A DNA stretch of 19,332 nucleotides from Acetofilamentum sp. (GTDB lineage Bacteria; Bacteroidota; Bacteroidia; Bacteroidales; DTU049), in contig DYON01000013.1 in NCBI GenBank assembly GCA_020720525.1, forward strand, positions 1-19,332, in the 5' to 3' direction. Numbering within the stretch: position 1 is the first letter of the stretch; each line of letters begins with the position of its first letter. The position numbers were made by a program, and so were the translations under genes. Positions 6,182 to 12,588 of the stretch are shown one piece after another. The notes under the pieces are model-generated. The model made no database searches. It worked only from the letters and a program-made list of their open reading frames with translations, and had not been told where the DNA came from.

Positions 6182-8623
6182 ATGAAATATTCGAATATTA
6201 AAGAAGAAGAACTCAAAAACAAAGTAGCTAAAGACTATTTTTGGATTTACGATTGCACTAAAATAATTGGGAATGTCGATTTTTGTGTAACCATGCATCA
6301 AAGTCAAACTGAACTATTTGAGCAGGAATCGTTGCTTTGGTCCGAAGCAAAAAGAGGATCATCGGATATTTACAATTCTATTGTTCAGCTGATACTAACT
6401 ATAGGGAAAGCACGTACTTTCGACAAGTTCTTACCGCCACCCATGCTCGGAGCTTTTGATGGCGAAAAAATCGCTTTTATCCCATACAGTGAGATTCACG
6501 ATGTTTTTTACCAAAACGATTTCAATTGGAATATTACTCCATCGGATTACGACACAAAAGAATTTAAGACTGTACGTGAAAAAGTAAAATCAACCATCGA
6601 CCAAAAAGCACTCTTATTCAATTACGAAAATGACGATAGAGAACTTAAGAAATTTATTAAAATCAATTTTGTAGTTGGTAAATTTGGACTTTCAAAAACG
6701 AGAATTGACAAGAACAACTTCATGGTCATTTATAATAAATGGCTCGGGGAAGTGAAATCAACCATTGCTGTAAACTGGGACGCTGCTAGAAAAAACGGAA
6801 TTATTGATGGGGACTTTTATTTAGCCGATTTATTGTCGGAAGAAAACAATACCTTAAAAGACAATCTGTTTGTTGTTTTAAAAGCCACTAGATACGAGTT
6901 CAACCGCTTCAAAGATGAGTATGGGGCATTAACGTCGAGTACGGTTGAATTCAATGATTCACAAAAAGCGCACACACAATTCTGGAATCGCTACGAACGT
7001 CCGCCCAAAGAAGAATATTGGAATTATATTGTAGAACGGCGCGATTTACTTGTTCCGCAAGATGTAAGGGAAAGAAAAGGTAGTTTTTTTACACCTCAAA
7101 TTTGGGTTGAACTTTCTCAAAAATACTTAACCGATGTATTAGGCGAAGATTGGCAAGACGATTATTATATTTGGGATTGTGCCGCCGGAACAGGAAACCT
7201 ATTAAACGGTCTTACAAATAAATACAATATTTGGGCATCAACACTCGACAAACAAGATGTTGAAGTGATGCACGACCGGATAAAAAATGGTGCAAATTTG
7301 CTCGATGATCATGTTTTTCAGTTTGATTTTCTGAATGATGAGTTTTCAAAACTTCCGTTGCCCCTTCAAAACATCATTAATGATCCCGAAAAGCGAAAGA
7401 AACTTGTGATGTACATTAATCCGCCGTATGCGGAAGCTAGCGACAAAAAGACATTAGACGGGAAAAAAGGTAAAAGTGGAGTAGAACAGTCTTTAATCAA
7501 TAAAAAATACGCAAAGATATTGGGGCAAGGAAATGCTGAACTTTTTGCTCAGTTTTTCATACGAGTTCATATTGAAATTCCTGATTGCATTTTAGCTGAG
7601 TTTTCAACATTAAAAATATTGCAAGGGCAGCATTTTATTGATTTTAGAGATGTTTTTTTTGCCAAACTTGAAAAGTTATTTTTAGTCCCTGCTGACACAT
7701 TCGACAATGTAAATGGGAAGTTTCCAATAGGTTTTTTCATTTGGAAAACGAAACTAAAAGAAAGATTTAATGCTATTGTTGCTGATATATTTGATAAAAA
7801 TGGTTTGATTATAGGTAATAAAACTATTGTGGCTTATATAAATAGCCAATATATCAATGATTGGATTAAACCTTATCGAGCTGATAAAAAAGACAACGGA
7901 ATAATTGGTAAATTTCCATTTAAGGGAAATGATTTTCAAAATCAGAATATGATTGCGATTGTCCATCAGAATATGGTTTATAATAAAGAGGCTGGTCAAT
8001 TTCTAATAACTTCTAAAAATTTAATACAAGCTTCAATATATTATGCAGTGCGGCATTGCATTGCACAAACTTGGCTCAACGACCGTGACCAATTTCTTTA
8101 TCCAAATAAAAAATGGAACAAGGATAATGAATTTCAAAACGACTGCTTAACTTTTACTTTATTTAAAAACAATATTCAATCACAATTTGGCACAAACCAT
8201 TGGATCCCATTTACAGAACAGGAAGTAAATGCAAGAGAGAAATTTGAAAGCAACTTTATGAGCAACTTCATTAAGGGAAAACATAAGCCATCGGGCAAAT
8301 CGGGCATTACCTTAAGCATAATATTTGAGCCCGAAGTATCATATAATAACTCGCCATTAACATTCTCACTCGAAGCCACTGCTGTTTTTGATGCCGGTCG
8401 CGAACTTTGGCTGTATTATCATAAGCAACCCGGCTGCAATGTTAACGCTTCACTTTACGATATTAGAGAGTATTTTCAAGGCAGAAATGAAACAGGAAAA
8501 ATGAATAATAAAAGCTCAGACGCTACCTATATGCTCCTTATTGACGACTTGAGAGAAAAACTAAGACAGCTTGCAAAAAAGATAGAACCAAAAGTTTACG
8601 AATATGAATTTCTGAAACAATAA
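6182..8623 (+). CDS. Type IIG-like restriction-modification enzyme (nuclease + N6-adenine methyltransferase)
   Basis: 813 residues. N-terminal nuclease signature: Asp33 (GNVDF) and Glu55-x-Lys57 (SEAKRG), followed by a conserved helix and LGAFDGEKIAFIPY, as in single-chain R-M enzymes. Methyltransferase core: RKGSFFTP (299-305, motif X region), DCAAGTGN (332-339, SAM-binding motif I) and catalytic NPPY (413-416, motif IV). The last 250 or so residues would be the target recognition region. One polypeptide could thus recognise, methylate adenine in, and cut a DNA site, which protects against phage; the site cannot be read from sequence. I see no separate specificity or nuclease gene nearby. 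A TAA at 6158 in frame fixes the start near 6182, and a purine-rich stretch lies 10 bp before it. Low GC against bioD/bioA fits horizontal acquisition. An orphan methyltransferase is possible if the nuclease residues are inactive. Confidence 0.9.
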   Translation: MKYSNIKEEELKNKVAKDYFWIYDCTKIIGNVDFCVTMHQSQTELFEQESLLWSEAKRGSSDIYNSIVQLILTIGKARTFDKFLPPPMLGAFDGEKIAFIPYSEIHDVFYQNDFNWNITPSDYDTKEFKTVREKVKSTIDQKALLFNYENDDRELKKFIKINFVVGKFGLSKTRIDKNNFMVIYNKWLGEVKSTIAVNWDAARKNGIIDGDFYLADLLSEENNTLKDNLFVVLKATRYEFNRFKDEYGALTSSTVEFNDSQKAHTQFWNRYERPPKEEYWNYIVERRDLLVPQDVRERKGSFFTPQIWVELSQKYLTDVLGEDWQDDYYIWDCAAGTGNLLNGLTNKYNIWASTLDKQDVEVMHDRIKNGANLLDDHVFQFDFLNDEFSKLPLPLQNIINDPEKRKKLVMYINPPYAEASDKKTLDGKKGKSGVEQSLINKKYAKILGQGNAELFAQFFIRVHIEIPDCILAEFSTLKILQGQHFIDFRDVFFAKLEKLFLVPADTFDNVNGKFPIGFFIWKTKLKERFNAIVADIFDKNGLIIGNKTIVAYINSQYINDWIKPYRADKKDNGIIGKFPFKGNDFQNQNMIAIVHQNMVYNKEAGQFLITSKNLIQASIYYAVRHCIAQTWLNDRDQFLYPNKKWNKDNEFQNDCLTFTLFKNNIQSQFGTNHWIPFTEQEVNAREKFESNFMSNFIKGKHKPSGKSGITLSIIFEPEVSYNNSPLTFSLEATAVFDAGRELWLYYHKQPGCNVNASLYDIREYFQGRNETGKMNNKSSDATYMLLIDDLREKLRQLAKKIEPKVYEYEFLKQ

Positions 8624-8649
8624 TTGCCAAGCACCCAAAATTATTTCGA

Positions 8650-9909
8650 ATGAGCACAAAATCGAGCGATATCAATCACATTTGGCATCCGTTTGCAGTG
8701 CCGGGCGACAACGACCTGCTGCGCGTAATTGTTTCGGGGCAAGGCGCCCGCGTTACCGACGAAGACGGCCACGAACTCATCGACGCTATTTCGTCGTGGT
8801 GGGTCAACATTCACGGACATGCGCATCCCTACATTGCTCGCAAAGTGTATGAGCAATTTTTGAAGCTCGAACATGTGATTTTTGCTGGTTACACCCATCA
8901 GCCAGCTGCCGAACTTGCCGAACGATTGCAAACAATATTGCCTGGAGCACCTCGACGAATTTTTTTTAGCGACAATGGCTCCACCGCCGTTGAAGTGGCT
9001 TTGAAAATGGGCATTCAGTTTCTAAAAATGCAGGGCAAAGCCGAGGTGAAAGTGCTGGCACTCGAAAATGCCTATCATGGCGATACATTTGGCGCCATGT
9101 CGGCTGGTCAACCTGGCATGTTCAATCACTGGTTCAGCGAACACATGTTTAAGTCCATTCATGCGCCTGTGCCAAACACGCCCGAAAAGCTGGAACGCTT
9201 CGAAGCCTGTTGCCAAGAAGCTGCTGGCGGCGTATTCATTTACGAACCATTGATTCAAGGCGCTGGCGGCATGCTGATGTATTCGCCCGAAGTGATGGAA
9301 ACCATGCTGGGCATTGCCCGCAAACACCAAATGCTCACCATTGCCGACGAAGTGATGACTGGATTTGGTCGCACAGGAAAAATGTTTGCTTCGGATCATT
9401 GCGCCGATGTTCCCGACATTATATGTCTGTCGAAAGCCATCACCGGTGGTGTGATGCCGCTGGGCGTAACAGCAGCCAAAGAATTCATTTTCAACGCATT
9501 CAATGCTTCAGGCGAAACGGTTTTGTATCATGGTCATTCGTTCACCGCCAATCCGCTGTCGTGCACTGCTGCGCTGGCCAGTCTCGATCTTTTTGAAACG
9601 GAAAAGACCATGGAGCACGTTGAAGCTCTCAGCCAATGGCAAGCAGAAGCCGCCCAAAAACTTGCCAACAACCACAAAATTGCCAACATTCGCCATCAAG
9701 GAACCATTTTAGCCTTCGATATTGTTTCGAACGAGCAAACAGGTTATCTCAACTCACTGCGTCAAAAAATCCTGACTTTTTTCCCCGAAAACGGCATTTT
9801 ATTACGTCCGCTGGGCAATACACTGTATGTTTTGCCACCGTATTGTGTTAGTAAGGATGAGTTGGACACAGTGTATTCAATCATCAAAGCATTTTTAAGA
9901 ATTGTTTGA
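8650..9909 (+). CDS. bioA: Adenosylmethionine-8-amino-7-oxononanoate aminotransferase
   Basis: 419 residues, class III PLP aminotransferase of biotin synthesis. It transfers the SAM amino group to 7-keto-8-aminopelargonate, making diaminopelargonate for BioD. Visible marks are the N-terminal HIWHPFA, SSWWVNIHGH (48-57), DNGSTAVEVALKM (108-120), ADEVMTGFGRTG (232-243, PLP Asp233) and the Schiff-base lysine 262 in LSKAITGG. HIWHP and the double tryptophan are typical of BioA rather than of other class III enzymes. The gene lies 26 bp after the type IIG gene and is GC-richer than it. It was probably once next to bioD, so its expression may now depend on readthrough from the islet or on promoters inside it. 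A second repeat array starts 17 bp after its stop. Confidence 0.96.
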   Translation: MSTKSSDINHIWHPFAVPGDNDLLRVIVSGQGARVTDEDGHELIDAISSWWVNIHGHAHPYIARKVYEQFLKLEHVIFAGYTHQPAAELAERLQTILPGAPRRIFFSDNGSTAVEVALKMGIQFLKMQGKAEVKVLALENAYHGDTFGAMSAGQPGMFNHWFSEHMFKSIHAPVPNTPEKLERFEACCQEAAGGVFIYEPLIQGAGGMLMYSPEVMETMLGIARKHQMLTIADEVMTGFGRTGKMFASDHCADVPDIICLSKAITGGVMPLGVTAAKEFIFNAFNASGETVLYHGHSFTANPLSCTAALASLDLFETEKTMEHVEALSQWQAEAAQKLANNHKIANIRHQGTILAFDIVSNEQTGYLNSLRQKILTFFPENGILLRPLGNTLYVLPPYCVSKDELDTVYSIIKAFLRIV

Positions 9910-9925
9910 ACGGACTACAACTATT

Positions 9926-10057
9926 TGTCAGGCAATAACCTTACATTTTATTTGTTTATGTCAGGCAATAACCTTACTATTTATTTTGTTATGTCAGGTA
10001 ATAACCTTACATTTGCATTCTATTTGACAGGCTAAAAACTTACAAAATGAACAAAAA
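9926..10057 (+). repeat. Four 33-bp tandem direct repeats upstream of the HTH/Fic pair
   Basis: Units start at 9926, 9959, 9992 and 10025, each exactly 33 bp apart. The core TGTCAGGCAATAACCTTAC is identical in units 1 and 2, has one change in unit 3, and is degenerate in unit 4 (TGACAGGCTAAAAACTTAC), which runs over the start codon at 10047. The last 14 bases of each unit are AT-rich and variable. Unit 3's core occupies the spacer of a near-perfect promoter (9985-10015). Unit 2 shows a weaker TTTG-N20-TACTATTT version of the same layout. The likely role is an operator array bound by the HTH protein encoded just downstream. It is not a CRISPR array, because there are no separate unique spacers. 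Confidence 0.92.
9985..10015 (+). promoter_or_regulatory. Promoter of the HTH/Fic operon, embedded in the repeat array
   Basis: TTTG at 9985-9988, a 19-bp spacer, then TACATTTG at 10008-10015: an exact Bacteroidota-type promoter. The core of repeat unit 3 fills the spacer, so a protein bound there would block RNA polymerase. The predicted transcription start is about 25 nt before the ATG at 10047. Confidence 0.7.
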
Positions 10058-10505
10058 GACATTACAAATTGAGCAATTGGAGAGCAAAATGAAGCACTTT
10101 TCGAAGCTCACTACTCTTGTATCGCCGCCAACTGGCTGGGTAAGAGCAACCCGATTGGCTTTAGGTATATCGCTTCAGCAAATGGCAAAACAATTAAAAA
10201 TTTCTAAGCAAAGTGCCCAAGAATTAGAACAAAGAGAAAAAGAAGGAGCCATAACAATTAAATCACTTTCAGACGCGGCTGAAGCACTGAATATGAAGTT
10301 GGTTTATGGTTTCGTTCCTTTAGATGGCTCACTAGACAATTTGATTGAGCGAAAAGCCAAGGAGCTGGCAACGCAAATTGTATTAAGAACTTCCAATTCA
10401 ATGAAATTGGAAAATCAAAAAAATTCCGAGGAAAGAATTAAAAAAGCAATTAAGGACAGAACCGTTGAGTTGAAAAAGGAAATACCTAAATCGTTATGGG
10501 ATTAA
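10047..10505 (+). CDS. XRE-type HTH protein, mobile mystery protein A family
   Basis: 152 residues. A helix-turn-helix of the XRE/Cro type covers about residues 31-84: WVRATRLALGIS, then QQMAKQLKISKQSAQELEQRE, and a downstream helix ending in LNMKLVYGFVP. The remainder is charged and helical. This shape, followed at once by a Fic gene, matches the family described as mobile mystery protein A, which always travels with partner B and is often found on plasmids and other mobile DNA. The obvious inference is an antitoxin-like or repressor role with autoregulation through the 33-bp repeats directly upstream; this has not been shown. The stop is 9 bp before the partner's ATG at 10515. Confidence 0.88.
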   Translation: MNKKTLQIEQLESKMKHFSKLTTLVSPPTGWVRATRLALGISLQQMAKQLKISKQSAQELEQREKEGAITIKSLSDAAEALNMKLVYGFVPLDGSLDNLIERKAKELATQIVLRTSNSMKLENQKNSEERIKKAIKDRTVELKKEIPKSLWD

Positions 10506-10514
10506 ATTTTGAAT

Positions 10515-11093
10515 ATGTCGATGGGCAAACACCTACTTGATGAAGAAGAAAAAGAGGGATTGTTGATAGAAACGATCACAACCCGTTCTGAATTAGACGA
10601 ATTTGAACAACAAAACATTGAAGATGCAATGCAATGGATTGCTGGTCGATCATTCAAAACTGAAACTGTTTTCACAGAGCAGTTCGTAAAAAAATTGCAT
10701 AAGAAAATGTATGGTCATGTTTGGAAATGGGCAGGGAAATTTAGGAAATCCAACAAAAACATTGGAGTTGATAAATGGCAAATCCCCGTTGCACTAAAAG
10801 GGCTTTTGGACGACACTCTATATTGGATTGAAAACAGCACTTTTTCTCACGATGAAATCGCGATAAGATTTAAACATCGATTAGTGGCGATTCATTGTTT
10901 CCCAAATGGCAATGGAAGGCATAGTCGGCTTTTTGCGGATTTAATCATTGAAAAAATATTCAACAAACCTGTTTTCACATGGGGAACAGAAGGATTAATA
11001 CATGCAGGAAAAACACGTAGCAATTATATAATTGCAATTAAAGAAGCAGACAAGGGCAATTATTTTCCTTTACTTGCATTTGCTAGATCCTAA
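10515..11093 (+). CDS. Fic-fold protein, mobile mystery protein B family
   Basis: 192 residues from the ATG at 10515; a TTG at 10509 and an ATG at 10521 are alternative in-frame starts. The Fic core motif reads HCFPNGNGRHSR at about 128-139. It keeps the catalytic histidine 128 and GNGR, but has Asn131 where AMP-transferring Fic enzymes usually have Asp or Glu to hold the metal. I believe this substitution is typical of the mobile mystery B family. Other Fic proteins move AMP or related groups onto targets; the activity here is unknown. With the HTH gene just upstream it forms a two-gene unit that looks like a toxin-antitoxin module. The gene ends 37 bp before the convergent btuG-like gene. 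Confidence 0.88.
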   Translation: MSMGKHLLDEEEKEGLLIETITTRSELDEFEQQNIEDAMQWIAGRSFKTETVFTEQFVKKLHKKMYGHVWKWAGKFRKSNKNIGVDKWQIPVALKGLLDDTLYWIENSTFSHDEIAIRFKHRLVAIHCFPNGNGRHSRLFADLIIEKIFNKPVFTWGTEGLIHAGKTRSNYIIAIKEADKGNYFPLLAFARS

Positions 11094-11100
11094 TTCATTA

Positions 11101-11121
11101 AAGCAAAAAGCGTTGCTCTTT
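11101..11121. terminator. Weak hairpin between convergent genes
   Basis: AGCAA and TTGCT pair across a short loop, flanked by AAA and TTT. It lies between the Fic gene (plus) and the btuG-like gene (minus). It is short, so this is only a candidate. Confidence 0.25.
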
Positions 11122-11129
11122 CCACAATC

Positions 11130-12236
11130 TCACCGAAACACAATATACCCCGGAATAATTCCAGCATCGAAAGTCTGTTGAAGAGCGCCATTGGCAGAAT
11201 AATGCTGCACTTGGCCTGCATGAATGTAATCGCCTGCATCGGTAGCCCACAGTGAGTTGTCGGTAGGATTCATAGACAGACGATAAAATGTTTTTCCAGT
11301 ACCATTTGCCCAAATGTTGGTTGACACAAAAGCATCCATAACGCCCATTTTGTAGATATGCTGATTGATGAAATAGAGCGAATCGGCGTTGGCATTAAAA
11401 ACCATCGTACTGGGATAATCGTTTGGCTGTTGAAAAACAAGCTGACGAGTAACAGTTTGCGAAGCTGGATCAATCACACAAAAACGGGCTGCTTCGGAAT
11501 GGTCGTAGCCTCCACTGCACAAAACCCACACCAAGCCAAATTCATCAACACCCATGCTGTTGGGTTCAACACCCACCATAATAGAATCGGAAAGCAGATT
11601 GCTGGCTGTGTCGATAATCAAAACTGCATTGTTGCTGAAAGTTGAAGTAAGCTTCGACCAATTGGTGGCCCAAAGTTTTCCCGAACTCAAAAGCAGATTT
11701 TCGGACGGACGTTCGGTATAAATACTATCGACCAGTTTTGCCTGAGCAGCATCGACCACATACACATAGGGTTTGTAAAGCGACGACACATAAGCTTTGT
11801 TTCCGGCTCCAAAACATATTTCGCGCGGCGAAGCAATTCCATCAATGACAGCTGTAACCGTTAAATCTTTATCGAGCACATACAATTTGCTGGAATTGTT
11901 GATTGAAAGCAATATGTGGTTGCTATTGAAAGCCATAAAAAATGGGACATCGCCAGGCGGATAACCATTTACAGCTCTGAAAACATTGTTGCTAATGGTG
12001 TTGGTTTCGAAATCGATCCACGAAAGGTCTCCTCCACCCGAGTTGAATAAACCTTCATTTACAACCCACGCACCATTCGTGAAAACAGATGAAGTGGTTG
12101 TTTCGGTATTCACTTCGCCAAAATCGTCGTTGGTGCACGAGGTGAGAGTGAGCAATAACAACACATAAGCACTCAAAACAGCAAATTGTAAATTTGAAGA
12201 CAGCCTTCTTTTTATTTCGACAAAAAAGAGAGACAT
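11130..12236 (-). CDS. BtuG-like surface beta-propeller lipoprotein for B12 capture
   Basis: 368 residues from the ATG at 12236. An n-region with KRR, a hydrophobic core and the lipobox LTSC (Cys34) mark a lipoprotein signal. The mature part opens with WVVNEGLFNSGGGDLSW and then shows repeating blade-like segments, which resembles the DUF5074/YncE-type seven-bladed propeller of BtuG. In Bacteroides, BtuG sits on BtuB and binds cobalamin very tightly at the cell surface. Here the gene is last in a B12-riboswitch operon, behind a BtuB-like receptor, which supports the same role. An in-frame open stretch runs back to an ATG at 12596, but it crosses four hairpins and a dispersed palindrome and contains no lipoprotein signal. 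I therefore start at 12236. An ATG at 12356 may be the ancestral start. Confidence 0.82.
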   Translation of the reverse strand: MSLFFVEIKRRLSSNLQFAVLSAYVLLLLTLTSCTNDDFGEVNTETTTSSVFTNGAWVVNEGLFNSGGGDLSWIDFETNTISNNVFRAVNGYPPGDVPFFMAFNSNHILLSINNSSKLYVLDKDLTVTAVIDGIASPREICFGAGNKAYVSSLYKPYVYVVDAAQAKLVDSIYTERPSENLLLSSGKLWATNWSKLTSTFSNNAVLIIDTASNLLSDSIMVGVEPNSMGVDEFGLVWVLCSGGYDHSEAARFCVIDPASQTVTRQLVFQQPNDYPSTMVFNANADSLYFINQHIYKMGVMDAFVSTNIWANGTGKTFYRLSMNPTDNSLWATDAGDYIHAGQVQHYSANGALQQTFDAGIIPGYIVFR

Positions 12237-12355
12237 GCGAATTATGGCAGCAAATTGCATTACGAAAACGTGAAAATATAAATTTATGACGCCCAGCAGA
12301 TTCTGAAATAAATTCAGAATGACGCTGGTCGGGAATAATTGCGAATTTGAAGACA
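12184..12355. repeat. 19-bp direct repeat flanking a 134-bp segment
   Basis: AATTGTAAATTTGAAGACA at 12184-12202 and AATTGCGAATTTGAAGACA at 12337-12355 agree at 17 of 19 positions. They are 153 bp (51 codons) apart. The first copy is inside the btuG-like signal peptide; the second follows an in-frame ATG (12356-12354, minus). The enclosed segment carries the palindrome at 12293-12328 and the present start codon. Confidence 0.7.
12293..12328. repeat. REP-like palindrome
   Basis: CCAGC at 12293-12297 pairs with GCTGG at 12324-12328. Inside them, ATTCTGAA (12300-12307) pairs with TTCAGAAT (12313-12320) across a 5-base loop. Translated, it reads VILNLFQNL. I recognise that phrase from mis-called ORFs over dispersed intergenic palindromes, so this is probably a genome-wide repeat rather than a gene part. 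Confidence 0.6.
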
Positions 12356-12360
12356 TAAAA

Positions 12361-12389
12361 GTTACCGCACGATTGTATCGCGTGGTAAC
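12361..12389. repeat. Inverted repeat in the btuB-btuG gap
   Basis: GTTACC (12361-12366) pairs with GGTAAC (12384-12389); an inner ACG/CGT pair extends the stem past a bulge. It is one of four hairpins in this gap. Confidence 0.45.
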
Positions 12390-12415
12390 TGCAGATATCA
12401 CTAACATCAGTATTG

Positions 12416-12459
12416 AAAAATTCAACGCCATAAAAGAGAGAATCAAGCGTTGAATTTTT
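12416..12459. terminator. Perfect 13-bp inverted repeat, possible bidirectional terminator
   Basis: AAAAATTCAACGC (12416-12428) pairs perfectly with GCGTTGAATTTTT (12447-12459) across an 18-base loop. The stem base is A/T-rich, so either strand ends in a T run, as in bidirectional intrinsic terminators. On the minus strand it lies between the btuB-like and btuG-like genes, where it could lower expression of the last gene. Confidence 0.5.
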
Positions 12460-12524
12460 TGTATCAAAGCACAGCTGCCTTTTTCATTTCGCTTTATAAC
12501 ATAATGCTGCAAAACTTCGCTATC

Positions 12525-12572
12525 ATGCGACGATTCTATATCCACCTCGCGGTGGACCATAGAATATCGCAT
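12525..12572. repeat. Long imperfect hairpin just after the btuB-like gene
   Basis: A 19-bp stem in three blocks (ATGCGA, ATTCTAT, TCCACC, with their complements) is broken by two small bulges and closed by a TCGC loop at 12547-12550. On the plus strand it is followed by a run of six T after ACG, so it resembles an intrinsic terminator pointing to the plus strand, although no plus-strand gene lies to its left. On the minus strand it follows the btuB-like stop by about 17 bp. Confidence 0.65.
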
Positions 12573-12588
12573 ACGTTTTTTCTCTTTG

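Larger units (their letters stand above)
12237..12588 (-). other. 352-bp hairpin-rich gap inside the B12 operon
   Basis: This is the only long gap in the operon, since the other junctions are 4-bp overlaps. It holds the four inverted repeats listed separately and one member of the 19-bp direct repeat. One minus frame stays open through it from an ATG at 12596 that overlaps the btuB-like stop. The resulting 120-residue extension looks like translated repeat DNA, so I do not treat it as protein. Confidence 0.6.

Noticed and set aside
9926..10057. CRISPR array
   Set aside because: The 33-bp spacing is the whole unit, with no unique spacers of equal length between conserved repeats. The units decay toward a gene start, and no cas genes are present.
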